64,000 nt of DNA, taken from positions 2,170,001 to 2,234,000 of the forward strand of contig NW_027478168.1 of the NCBI RefSeq assembly GCF_051020975.1. The letters run 5' to 3'. Positions 26,952 to 39,509 of the stretch are shown piece after piece. Each line of letters begins with the position of its first letter. The first letter of the stretch is position 1. The notes beneath the pieces are model-generated. The model was not told where the DNA came from. It searched no databases and saw only the letters and a list, made by a program, of their open reading frames with translations. The stretch comes from Osmia lignaria lignaria. Taxonomy: Eukaryota > Arthropoda > Insecta > Hymenoptera > Megachilidae. Made by a program: the position numbers and the translations under genes.

Positions 26952-27595
26952 TTGCAGATTTATCTCAAGGGAAGGGGCCTGACGGACATATTTCGAAATA
27001 TTTCTTATTCTTGTTGTTCTTCTTCTGCACAGCTAAGCTGGAAGTGGCATTTGCAGCTCGCAATAGTGCAGAGTTATCTCAAAGAAAGGGGCCACGGTGT
27101 TTCTGTACCTCTATTATGTTGGTGCAACTTCGGAGCTTTTAAATATCTTGATATATCTCGAGAACTACGCATCTGATCAAAAAATATCATAGAACATAAA
27201 AAGTAGGAAACTTAATTCTCTACAAAAAAGGTCTCTTAACATTTTCCCATAGCTGGCATCGTTTCCGAGATATTTGCAGATTTAGCTCAAGGGAAGGGGC
27301 CTGACGGACATATTCCGAGATATTTCTTCTTCTTGTTGTTCCCCTTCTGCACAGCTAAGCTGGAAGTGGCATTTGCAGCTCGCAATAGTGCAGAGTTATC
27401 TCAAAGAAAGGGGCCACGGTGTTTCTGTACCTCTATTATGTTGGTGCAGCTTCGGAGCTTTTAAATATCTTGATATATCTCGAGAACTACGCATCTGATC
27501 AAAAAATATCATAGAACATAAAAAGTAGGAAACTTAATTCTCTACAAAAAAGGTCTCTTAACATTTTGCGATAGCTCGCTTGGTTTCCGAGATAT
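26952..27595 (+). repeat. c-d pair M84-M85
   Basis: After M83 (b), subtypes c and d follow as in the canonical cassette. The expected e is absent, and M86 (f) follows d directly. Together with M81-M83 this gives a five-monomer cassette f-a-b-c-d. The pair recurs as M91-M92 at +2254 bp. Confidence 0.86.
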
Positions 27596-29849
27596 TTGCA
27601 GATTTATCTCAAGGGAAGGGGCCTGACGGACATATTTCGAGATATTTCTTCTTCTTGTTGTTCTTCTTCTGCACAGCTAAGCTGGAAGTGGCATTTGCAG
27701 CTCGCAATAGTGCAGAGTTACCTCAAAGAAAGGGGCCACGGTGTTTCTGTATCTCTATTATGTTGGTGCGGCTTCGGAACTTTTAAATATCTTGATATAT
27801 CTCGAGAACTACGCATCTGATCAAAAAATATCATAGAACATAAAAAGTAGGAAACTTAATTCTCTACAAAAAAGGTCTCTTAACATTTTGCCATAGCTCG
27901 CTTCGTTTCCGAGATATTTGCAGATTTATCTCAAGGGAAGGGGCCTGACGGACATATTTCGAGATATTTCTTCTTCTTGTTGTTCTTCTTCTGCACAGCT
28001 AAGCTGGAAGCGGCATTTGCGGCTCGCACTAGTGCAGAGTTATCTCAAAGAAAGGGGCCACGGTGTTTCTGTATCTCTATTATGTTGGTGCGGCTTTGGA
28101 ACTTTTAAATATCTTGATATATCTCGAGAACTACGCATCCGATCAAAAAATATGATAGAACATAAAAAGTAGGAAACTTAATTCTCTACAAAAAAGGTCT
28201 CTTAACATTTTGCCATAGCTCGCTTCGTTTCCGAGATATTTGCAGATTTATCTCGAGGGAAGGGGCCTGACGGACATATTTCGAGATATTTCTTCTTCTT
28301 GTTGTTCTTCTTCTGCACAGCTAAGCTGGAAGCGGCATTTGCGCCTCGCACTAGTGCAGAGTTATCTCAAAGAAAGGGGCCACGGTGTTTCTGTATCTCT
28401 ATTATGTTGGTGCGGCTTCGGATCTTTTAAATATCTTGATATATCTCGAGAACTACGCATCTGATCAAAAAATATCATAGAACATAAAAAGTAGGAAACT
28501 TAATTCTCTACAAAAAAGGTCTCTTAACATTTTGCGATAGCTCGCTTGGTTTCCGAGATATTTGCAGATTTATCTCAAGGGAAGGGGCCTGACGGACATA
28601 TTTCGAGATATTTCTTCTTCTTGTTGTTCTTCTTCTGCACAGCTAAGCTGGAAGTGGCATTTGCAGCTCGCAATAGTGCAGAGTTACCTCAAAGAAAGGG
28701 GCCACGGTGTTTCTGTATCTCTATTATGTTGGTGCGGCTTCGGAACTTTTAAATATCTTGATATATCTCGAGAACTACGCATCTGATCAAAAAATATCAT
28801 AGAACATAAAAGGTAGGAAACTTAATTCTCTACAAAGAAGGTCTCTTAACATTTTGCCATAGCTCGCTTCGTTTCCGAGATATTTGCAGATTTATCTCAA
28901 GGGAAGGGGCCTGAAGGACATATTTCGAGATATTTCTTCTTCTTGTTGTTCTTCTTCTGCACAGCTAAGCTGGAAGTGGCATTTGCAGCTCGCAATAGTG
29001 CAGAGTTATCGCAAAGAAAGGGGCCACGGTGTTTCTGTATCTCTATTATGTTGGTGCGGCTTCGGAACTTTTAAATATCTTGATATATCTCGAGAACTAC
29101 GCATCTGATCAAAAAATATCATAGAACATAAAAAGTAGGAAACCTAATTTTCTACAAAAAAGGTCTCTTAACATTTTGCCGTAGCTCGCTTCGTTTCCGA
29201 GATATTTGCAGATTTATCTCAAGGGAAGGGGCCTGACGGACATATTTCGAAATATTTCTTATTCTTGTTGTTCTTCTTCTGCACAGCTAAGCTGGAAGTG
29301 GCATTTGCAGCTCGCAATAGTGCAGAGTTATCTCAAAGAAAGGGGCCACGGTGTTTCTGTACCTCTATTATGTTGGTGCAACTTCGGAGCTTTTAAATAT
29401 CTTGATATATCTCGAGAACTACGCATCTGATCAAAAAATATCATAGAACATAAAAAGTAGGAAACTTAATTCTCTACAAAAAAGGTCTCTTAACATTTTC
29501 CCATAGCTGGCATCGTTTCCGAGATATTTGCAGATTTAGCTCAAGGGAAGGGGCCTGACGGACATATTCCGAGATATTTCTTCTTCTTGTTGTTCCCCTT
29601 CTGCACAGCTAAGCTGGAAGTGGCATTTGCAGCTCGCAATAGTGCAGAGTTATCTCAAAGAAAGGGGCCACGGTGTTTCTGTACCTCTATTATGTTGGTG
29701 CAGCTTCGGAGCTTTTAAATATCTTGATATATCTCGAGAACTACGCATCTGATCAAAAAATATCATAGAACATAAAAAGTAGGAAACTTAATTCTCTACA
29801 AAAAAGGTCTCTTAACATTTTGCGATAGCTCGCTTGGTTTCCGAGATAT
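27596..29849 (+). repeat. Seven-monomer HOR copy 1, M86-M92
   Basis: The order is f, a, g, f, b, c, d (2254 bp). M87 carries two private marks, CGGCTTTGGAAC and AATATGATAG. M88 is a g monomer that ends in the A haplotype instead of B. M89 ends with AAAAGGTAGG. These marks recur seven monomers later, and the CGGCTTTGGAAC form of a is confined to M87, M94 and M97. Confidence 0.9.
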
Positions 29850-31781
29850 TTGCAGATTTATCTCAAGGGAAGGGGCCTGACGGACATATTTCGAGATATT
29901 TCTTCTTCTTGTTGTTCTTCTTCTGCACAGCTAAGCTGGAAGTGGCATTTGCAGCTCGCAATAGTGCAGAGTTACCTCAAAGAAAGGGGCCACGGTGTTT
30001 CTGTATCTCTATTATGTTGGTGCGGCTTCGGAACTTTTAAATATCTTGATATATCTCGAGAACTACGCATCTGATCAAAAAATATCATAGAACATAAAAA
30101 GTAGGAAACTTAATTCTCTACAAAAAAGGTCTCTTAACATTTTGCCATAGCTCGCTTCGTTTCCGAGATATTTGCAGATTTATCTCAAGGGAAGGGGCCT
30201 GACGGACATATTTCGAGATATTTCTTCTTCTTGTTGTTCTTCTTCTGCACAGCTAAGCTGGAAGCGGCATTTGCGGCTCGCACTAGTGCAGAGTTATCTC
30301 AAAGAAAGGGGCCACGGTGTTTCTGTATCTCTATTATGTTGGTGCGGCTTTGGAACTTTTAAATATCTTGATATATCTCGAGAACTACGCATCCGATCAA
30401 AAAATATGATAGAACATAAAAAGTAGGAAACTTAATTCTCTACAAAAAAGGTCTCTTAACATTTTGCCATAGCTCGCTTCGTTTCCGAGATATTTGCAGA
30501 TTTATCTCGAGGGAAGGGGCCTGACGGACATATTTCGAGATATTTCTTCTTCTTGTTGTTCTTCTTCTGCACAGCTAAGCTGGAAGCGGCATTTGCGCCT
30601 CGCACTAGTGCAGAGTTATCTCAAAGAAAGGGGCCACGGTGTTTCTGTATCTCTATTATGTTGGTGCGGCTTCGGATCTTTTAAATATCTTGATATATCT
30701 CGAGAACTACGCATCTGATCAAAAAATATCATAGAACATAAAAAGTAGGAAACTTAATTCTCTACAAAAAAGGTCTCTTAACATTTTGCGATAGCTCGCT
30801 TGGTTTCCGAGATATTTGCAGATTTATCTCAAGGGAAGGGGCCTGACGGACATATTTCGAGATATTTCTTCTTCTTGTTGTTCTTCTTCTGCACAGCTAA
30901 GCTGGAAGTGGCATTTGCAGCTCGCAATAGTGCAGAGTTACCTCAAAGAAAGGGGCCACGGTGTTTCTGTATCTCTATTATGTTGGTGCGGCTTCGGAAC
31001 TTTTAAATATCTTGATATATCTCGAGAACTACGCATCTGATCAAAAAATATCATAGAACATAAAAGGTAGGAAACTTAATTCTCTACAAAAAAGGTCTCT
31101 TAACATTTTGCCATAGCTCGCTTCGTTTCCGAGATATTTGCAGATTTATCTCAAGGGAAGGGGCCTGACGGACATATTTCGAGATATTTCTTCTTCTTGT
31201 TGTTCTTCTTCTGCACAGCTAAGCTGGAAGCGGCATTTGCGGCTCGCACTAGTGCAGAGTTATCTCAAAGAAAGGGGCCACGGTGTTTCTGTATCTCTAT
31301 TATGTTGGTGCGGCTTTGGAACTTTTAAATATCTTGATATATCTCGAGAACTACGCATCCGATCAAAAAATATGATAGAACATAAAAAGTAGGAAACTTA
31401 ATTCTCTACAAAAAAGGTCTCTTAACATTTTGCCATAGCTCGCTTCGTTTCCGAGATATTTGCAGATTTATCTCGAGGGAAGGGGCCTGACGGACATATT
31501 TCGAGATATTTCTTCTTCTTGTTGTTCTTCTTCTGCACAGCTAAGCTGGAAGCGGCATTTGCGCCTCGCACTAGTGCAGAGTTATCTCAAAGAAAGGGGC
31601 CACGGTGTTTCTGTATCTCTATTATGTTGGTGCGGCTTCGGATCTTTTAAATATCTCGATATATCTCGAAAACTACGCTTCTGATCAAAAAATATCATAG
31701 AACATAAATTGTAGAAAACTTAATTCTCTACAAAAAAGGTCTCTTAACATTTTGCCATAGCTCTCTTCGTTTCCGAGATAT
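29850..31781 (+). repeat. Seven-monomer HOR copy 2, truncated, M93-M98
   Basis: The order is f, a, g, f, a, g. M93-M96 match M86-M89 at +2254 bp, including the AAAAGGTAGG end of M96. After that the order returns to a, g instead of b, c, d, so M93-M95 and M96-M98 form a three-monomer (966 bp) repeat. M98 regains the B haplotype at its 3-prime end. This is the right end of HOR zone 1. Confidence 0.88.
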
Positions 31782-32425
31782 TTCCAGATTTATCTCAAGG
31801 GAAGGGGCCTGACGGACATATTTCGAGATATTTCTTCTTCTTGTTGTTCTTCTTCTGCACAGCTAAGCTGGAAGTGGCATTTGCGGCTCGCACTAGTGCA
31901 GAGTTATCTCAAAGAAAGGGGCCACGGTGTTTCTGTATCTCTATTATGTTGGTGCGGCTTCGGAACTTTTAAATATCTCGATATATCTCGAAAACTACGC
32001 TTCTGATCAAAAAATATTATAGAACATAAATTGTAGGAAACATAATTCTCTACAAAAAAGGTCTCTTAACATTTTGCCATAGCTCGCTTCGTTTCCGAGA
32101 TATTTGCAGATATATCTCAAGGGCAGGGGCCTGACGGACATATTTCGAGATATTTCTTCTTCTTGTTGTTCTTCTTCTGCACAGCTAAGCTGGAAGTGGC
32201 ATTTGCGGCTCGCACTAGTGCACAGTTATCTCAAAGAAAGGGGCCACGGTGTTTCTGTATCTCTATTATGTTGGTGCGGCTTCGGAACTTTTAAATATCT
32301 CGATATATCTCGAAAACTACGCTTCTGATCAAAAAATATCATAGAACATAAATTGTAGGAAACATAATTCTCTACAAAAAAGGTGTCTTAACATTTTGCC
32401 ATAGCTCATTTCGTTTCCGAGATAT
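31782..32425 (+). repeat. k-h pair M99-M100
   Basis: M99 is subtype k (ATTTCCAGATT near its start, CTCTCTTCG linker upstream) with GCGGCTCGCACTAG and a private AATATTATAG. M100 starts as h (AGATATATCTC, GGGCAGG) but carries GCGGCTCGCACTAG and a unique GTGCACAG. The g-k-h succession M98-M100 recurs at M178-M180, 80 monomers away. Confidence 0.83.
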
Positions 32426-33391
32426 TTGCAGATTTATCTCAAGGGAAGGGTCCTGATGGACATATTTCGAGATATTTCTTCTTCTTGTTGTTCTTCTTCT
32501 GCACAGCTGAGCTGGAAGTGGCATTTACAGCTCGCAATAGTGCAGAGTTATCTCAAAGAAAGGGGCCACGGTGTTTCTGTATCTCTATTACGTTGGTGCG
32601 GCTTCGGAACTTTTAAATATCTTGATATATCTCGAGAACTACGCATCTGATCAAAAAATATCATAGAACATGAAAAGTAGGAAACTTAATTCTCTACAAA
32701 AAAGGTCTCTTAACATTTTGCCGTAGCTCTCTTCGTTTCCGAGATATTTGCAGATATATCTCAAGGGAAGGGGCCTGACGGACATATTTCGAGATATTTC
32801 GTCTTCTTGTTGTTCTTCTTCTGCACAGCTAAGCTGGAAGTGGCATTTGCAGCTCGCAATAGTGCAGAGTTATCTCAAAGAAAGGGGCCACGGTGTTTCT
32901 GTATCTCTATTATGTTGGTGCGGCTTCGGAACTTTTAAATATCTTGATATATCTCGAGAACTACGCATCTGATCAAAAAATATCATAGAACATAAAAAGT
33001 AGGAAACTTAATTCTCTACAAAAAAGGTCGCTTAACATTTTGCCATAGCTCGCTTCGTTTCCGAGATATTTGCATATTTATCTCAAGGGAAGGGGCCTGA
33101 CGGACATATTTCGAGATATTTCTTCTTCTTGTTGTTCTTCTTCTGCACAGCTAAGCTGGAAGTGGCATTTGCGGCTCGCACTAGTGCAGAGTTATCTCAA
33201 AGAAAGGGGCCACGGTGTTTCTGTATCTCTATTATGTTGGTGCGGCTTCGGAACTTTTAAGTATCTCGGTATATCTCGAAAACTACGCTTCTGATCAAAA
33301 AATATCATAGAACATAAATTGTAGGAAACATAATTCTCTACAAAAAAGGTGTCTTAACATTTTGCCATAGCTCATTTCGTTTCCGAGATAT
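32426..33391 (+). repeat. Three-monomer tandem duplication, copy 1, M101-M103
   Basis: M101 has GGGTCCTGATGGAC, ACAGCTGAGC and TATTACGTTGG. M102 has ATATTTCGTCTTC. M103 has TTGCATATTTATC and AAGTATCTCGGT. M100 ends with AAAGGTGTCTTAAC, as M103 does. These four rare marks make the 966-bp copies unmistakable. Confidence 0.93.
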
Positions 33392-34357
33392 TTGCAGATT
33401 TATCTCAAGGGAAGGGTCCTGATGGACATATTTCGAGATATTTCTTCTTCTTGTTGTTCTTCTTCTGCACAGCTGAGCTGGAAGTGGCATTTACAGCTCG
33501 CAATAGTGCAGAGTTATCTCAAAGAAAGGGGCCACGGTGTTTCTGTATCTCTATTACGTTGGTGCGGCTTCGGAACTTTTAAATATCTTGATATATCTCG
33601 AGAACTACGCATCTGATCAAAAAATATCATAGAACATGAAAAGTAGGAAACTTAATTCTCTACAAAAAAGGTCTCTTAACATTTTGCCGTAGCTCTCTTC
33701 GTTTCCGAGATATTTGCAGATATATCTCAAGGGAAGGGGCCTGACGGACATATTTCGAGATATTTCGTCTTCTTGTTGTTCTTCTTCTGCACAGCTAAGC
33801 TGGAAGTGGCATTTGCAGCTCGCAATAGTGCAGAGTTATCTCAAAGAAAGGGGCCACGGTGTTTCTGTATCTCTATTATGTTGGTGCGGCTTCGGAACTT
33901 TTAAATATCTTGATATATCTCGAGAACTACGCATCTGATCAAAAAATATCATAGAACATAAAAAGTAGGAAACTTAATTCTCTACAAAAAAGGTCGCTTA
34001 ACATTTTGCCATAGCTCGCTTCGTTTCCGAGATATTTGCATATTTATCTCAAGGGAAGGGGCCTGACGGACATATTTCGAGATATTTCTTCTTCTTGTTG
34101 TTCTTCTTCTGCACAGCTAAGCTGGAAGTGGCATTTGCGGCTCGCACTAGTGCAGAGTTATCTCAAAGAAAGGGGCCACGGTGTTTCTGTATCTCTATTA
34201 TGTTGGTGCGGCTTCGGAACTTTTAAGTATCTCGGTATATCTCGAAAACTACGCTTCTGATCAAAAAATATCATAGAACATAAATTGTAGGAAACATAAT
34301 CCTCTACAAAAAACGTCTCTTAACATTTTGCCATAGTTCGCTTCGTTTCCGAGATAT
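33392..34357 (+). repeat. Three-monomer tandem duplication, copy 2, M104-M106
   Basis: Repeats M101-M103 at +966 bp with all their rare marks. I see no difference until the 3-prime end of M106, where AATCCTCTAC and AAAACGTCTC lead into a subtype j monomer (M107). A third, looser copy of the first two monomers is M111-M112 (35646-36289). Confidence 0.92.
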
Positions 34358-37300
34358 TTGCAGATTCAGCTCAAAGGAACTGGCCTGACGGACATATTTC
34401 GAGATATTTCTTCTTCTTGTTGTTCTTCCTCTGCACAGATAAGCTGGAAGTGGCATTTGCAGCTCGCAATAGTACAGAGTTATCTCAAAGAAAGGGGCCA
34501 CGGTGTTTCTGTATCTCTATTATGTTGGTGCGGCTTCGGAACTTTTAAATATCTCGATATATCTCGAAAACTACGCTTCTGATCAAAAAATATCATAGAA
34601 CATAAATTGTAGGAAACATAATTCTCTACAAAAAAGGTCTCTTAACATTTTGCCATAGCTCGCTTCGTTTCCGAGATATTTGCAGATATATCTCAAGGGC
34701 AGGGGCCTGACGGACATATTTCGAGATATTTCTTCTTCTTGTTGTTCTTCTTCTGCACAGCTAAGCTGGAAGTGGCATTTACAGCTCGCAATAGTGCAGA
34801 GTTATCTCAAAGAAAGGGGCCACGGTGTTTCTGTATCTCTATTATGTTGGTGCGGCTTCGGAACTTTTAAATATCTTAATATATCTCGAGAACTACGCAT
34901 CTGATCAAAAAATATCATAGAACATAAAAAGTAGGAAACTTAATTCTCTACAAAAAAGGTCTCTTAACATTTTGCCATAGCTCGCTTCGTTTCCGAGATA
35001 TTTGCAGATTTATCTCAAGGGAAGGGGCCTAACGGACATATTTCGAGATATTTCTGCTTCTTGTTGTTCTTCTTCTGCACAGCTAAGCTGGAAGTGGCAT
35101 TTGCGGCTCGCACTAGTGCAGAGTTATCTCAAAGAAAGGGGCCACGGTGTTTCTGTATCTCTATTATGTTGGTGCGGTTTCGGAACTTTTAAATATCTTG
35201 ATATATCTCGAGAACTACGCATCTGATCAAAAAATATCATAGAACATAAAAAGTAGGAAACATAATTCTCTACAAAAAAGGTCGCTTAACATTTTGCCAT
35301 AGCTCGCTTCGTTTCCGAGATATTTGCAGATTTATCTCAAGGGAAGGGGCCTGACGGACATATTTCGAGATATTTCTTCTTCTTGTTGTTCTTCTTCTGC
35401 ACAGCTAAGCTGGAAGTGGCATTTGCGGCTCGCACTAGTGCAGAGTTATCTCAAAGAAAGGGGCCACGGTGTTTCTGTATCTCTATTATGTTGGTGCGGC
35501 TACGGAACTTTTAAATATCTCGACATATCTCGAAAACTACGCTTCTGATCAAAAAATATCATAGAACATAAATTGTAGGAAACATAATTCTCTACAAAAA
35601 AGGTCTCTTAACATTTTGCCATAGCTCATTTCGTTTCCGAGATATTTGCAGATTTATCTCAAGGGAAGGGTCCTGATGGACATATTTCGAGATATTTCTT
35701 CTTCTTGTTGTTCTTCTTCTGCACAGCTGAGCTGGAAGTGGCATTTACAGCTCGCAATAGTGCAGAGTTATCTCAAAGAAAGGGGCCACGGTGTTTCTGT
35801 ATCTCTATTACGTTGGTGCGGCTTCGGAACTTTTAAATATCTTGATATATCTCGAGAACTACGCATCTGATCAAAAAATATCATAGAACATGAAAAGTAG
35901 GAAACTTAATTCTCTACAAAAAAGGTCTCTTAACATTTTGCCGTAGCTCTCTTCGTTTCCGAGATATTTGCAGATATATCTCAAGGGAAGGGGCCTGACG
36001 GACATATTTCGAGATATTTCTTCTTCTTGTTGTTCTTCTTCTGCACAGCTAAGCTGGAAGTGGCATTTGCAGCTCGCAATAGTGCAGAGTTATCTCAAAG
36101 AAAGGGGCCACGGTGTTTCTGTATCTCTATTATGTTGGTGCGGCTTCGGAACTTTTAAATATCTTGATATATCTCGAGAACTACGCATCTGATCAAAAAA
36201 TATCATAGAACATAAAAAGTAGGAAACTTAATTCTCTACAAAAAAGGTCGCTTAACATTTTGCCATAGCTCGCTTCGTTTCCGAGATATTTGCAGATATA
36301 TCTCAAGGGAAGGGGCCTGACGGACATATTTCGAGATATTTCTTCTTCTTGTTGTTCTTCCTCTGCACAGCTAAGCTGGAAGTGGCATTTGCAGCTCGCA
36401 ATAGTGCAGAGTTTTCTCAAAGAAAGGGGCCACGGTGTTTCTGTATCTCTATTATGTTGGTGCGGCTTCGGAACTTTTAAATATCTTGATATATCTCGAG
36501 AACTACGCATCTGATCAAAAAATATCATAGAACATAAAAAGTAGGAAACTTAATTCTCTACAAAAAAGGTCTCTTAACATTTTGCCATAGCTCGCTTCGT
36601 TTCCGAGATATTTGCATATTTATCTCAAGGGAAGGGGCCTGACGGACATATTTCGAGATATTTCTTCTTCTTGTTGTTCTTCTTCTGCACAGCTAAGCTG
36701 GAAGTGGCATTTACAGCTCGCAATAGTGCAGAGTTATCTCAAAGAAAGGGGCCACGGTGTTTCTGTATCTCTATTATGTTGGTGCTGCTTCGGAACTTTT
36801 AAATATCTTGATATATCTCGAGAACTACGCATCTGATCAAAAAATATTATAGAACATGAAAAGTAGCAAACTTAATTCTCTACAAAAAAGGTCTCTTAAC
36901 ATTTTGCCATAGCTATCTTCGTTTCCGAGATATTTGCAGATTTATCTCAAGGGAAGGGGCCTGACGGACATATTTCGAGATATTTCTTCTTCTTGTTGTT
37001 CTTCTTCTGCACAGCTAAGCTCGAAGTGGCATTTGCAGCTCGCAATAGTGCAGAGTTATCTCAAAGAAAGAGGCCACGGTGTTTCTGTACCTCTATTATG
37101 TTGGTGCAGCTTCGGAACTTTTAAATATCTTGATATATCTCGAGAACTACGCATATGATCAAAAAATATCATCGAACATAAAAAGTAGGAAACTTAATTC
37201 TCTACAAAAAAGGTCTCTTAACATTTTGCCATAGCTCGCTTCGTTTCCGAGATATTTGCAGATTTATCTCAAGGGAAGTGGCCTGACGGACATATTTCGA

Positions 37301-39509
37301 GATATTTCTTCTTCTTGTTGTTCTTCTTCTGCACAGCTAAACTGGAAGTGGCATTTGCGGCTCGCTCTAGTGCAGAGTTATCTCAAAGAAAGGGGCCACG
37401 GTGCTTCTGTATCTCTATTATGTTGGTGCGTCTTCGGAACTTTTAAATATCTCGCTATATCTCGAAAACTACGCTTCTGATCAAAAAATATCATAGAACA
37501 TAAATTGCAGGAAACTTAATTCTCTACAAAAAAGGTCTCTTAACATTTTGCCATAGCTCGGTTCGTTTCCGAGATATTTGAAGATTTATCTCAAGGGAAG
37601 TGGCCTGACGGACATATTTCGAGATATTTCTTCTTCTTGTTGTTCTTCTTCTGCACAGCTAAGCTGGAAGTGGCATTTGCAGCTCGCAAGAGTGCAGAGT
37701 TATCCCAAAGAAAGGGGCCACGGTGTTTCTGTATCTCTATTATGTTGGTGCGGCTTCGGAACTTTTACATATCTCGATATATCTCGAAAACTACGCTTCT
37801 GATCAAAAAATATCATAGAACATAAATTGTAGGAAACATAATTCTCTACAAAAAAGGTCTCTTAACATTTTGCCATAGCTCGCTTCGTTTCCGAGATATT
37901 TGCAGATTTATCTCAAGGGAAGGGTCCTGATGGACATATTTCGAGATATTTCTTCTTCTTGTTGTTCTTTTTCTGCACAGCTAAACTGGAAGTGGCATTT
38001 CCAGCTCGCAATCGTGCAGAGTTATCTCAAAGAAAGGGGCCACGGTGTTTCTGTATCTCTATTATGTTGGTGCGGCTTCGGAACTTTTAAATATCTTGAT
38101 ATATCTCGATAACTACGCCTCTGATCGAAAAATATCATAGAACATAAAAAGTAGGAAACTTAATTCTCTACAAAAAAAGTCTCTTAACATTTTGCCATAG
38201 CACGCTTCGTTTCCGAGATATTTGCAGATTTATCTCAAGGGAAGGGGCCTGACGGACATATTTCGAGATATTTCTTCTTCTTGTTGTTCTTCATCTGCAC
38301 AGCTAAGCTGGAAGTGGCATTTGCGGCTCGCACTAGTGCAGAGTTATCTCAAAGAAAGGAGCCACGGTGTTTCTGTATCTCTATTATGTTGGTGCGGCTT
38401 CGGAACTTTTAAATATCTCGATATATCTCGAAAACTACGCTTCTGATCAAAAAATATCATAGAACATAGATTGTAGGAAACATAATTCTCTACAGGAAAC
38501 GTCTCTTAGCATTTTGCCATAGCTCGCTTCGTTTCCGAGATATTTGCAGATTCAGCTCAAAGGAACGGGCCTGACGGACATATTTCGAGATACTTCTTCT
38601 TCTTGTTGTTCTTCCTCTGCACAGCTAAGCTGGAAGTGGCATTTGCAGCTCGCAATAGTGCAGAGTTATCTCAAAGAAAGGGGCCACGGTGTTTCTGTAT
38701 CTCTATTATGTTGGTGCGGCTTCGGAACTTTTAAATATCTTGATATATCTCGAGAACTACGCATCTGATCAAAAAATATCATAGAACATAAAAAGTAGGA
38801 AACTTAATTCTCTACAAAAAAGGTCTCTTAACATTTTGCCATAGCTCGCTTCGTTTCCGAGATATTTGCAGATTTATCTCAAGGGAAGGGGCCTGACGGA
38901 CATATTTCGAGATATTTCTTCTTCTTGTTGCTCTTCTTCTGCACAGCTAAGCTGGAAGTGGCATTGGCAGCTCGCACTAGTGCAGAGTTATCTCAAAGAA
39001 AGGGGCCACGGTGTTTCTGTATCTCTATTATGTTGGTGCGGCTTCGGAACTTTTAAATATCTCGATATATCTCGAAAACTACGCTTCTGATCAAAAAATA
39101 TCACAGAACATAAATTGTAGGAAACATAATTCTCTACAAAAAAGGTCTCTCAACATTTTGCCATAGCTCGCTTCGTTTCCGAGATATTTGCAGATATATC
39201 TCAAGGGAAGGGGCCTGACGGACATATTTCGAGATATTTCTTCTTCTTGTTGTTCTTCTTCTGCACAGCGAAGCTGGAAGTGGCATTCACAGCTCGCAAT
39301 AGTGCAGAGTTATCTCAAAGAAAGGGGCCACGGTGTTTCTGTATCTCTATTATGTTGGTGCGGCTTCGGAACTTTTAAATATCTTGATATATCTCGAGAA
39401 CTACGCATCTCATCAAAAAATATCATAGAACATAAAAAGTAGGAAACTTAATTCTCTACAAAAAAGGTCTCTGAACATTTTGCCATAGGTCGCTTCGTTT
39501 CCGAGATAT
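34358..39509 (+). repeat. Irregular satellite zone M107-M122
   Basis: Sixteen monomers without a consistent HOR, holding much of the rare variation. M107 is j with ACAGATAAGC. M109 has CTAACGGAC and TTTCTGCTTC. M110 has GGCTACGG and CTCGACATATC. M111-M112 echo the upstream trimer. M114 has TTGCATATTTATC and GGTGCTGCTTC. M115 equals M4 in its rare marks. M116 has GCTCGCTCTAG and CTCGCTATATC. M117 has ATTTGAAGATT. M118 has TTTTTCTGCACAG and CTCGATAAC. M119-M120 recur as M193-M194. M122 has CAGCGAAGC with TTCACAGC. Confidence 0.82.

Noticed and set aside
36193..36528. Reverse-strand open frame of 111 codons, and shorter reverse frames near 34.3, 44.0, 50.4 and 60.7 kb
   Set aside because: They span monomer boundaries, depend on single substitutions that remove stops, and are absent from most equivalent monomers.
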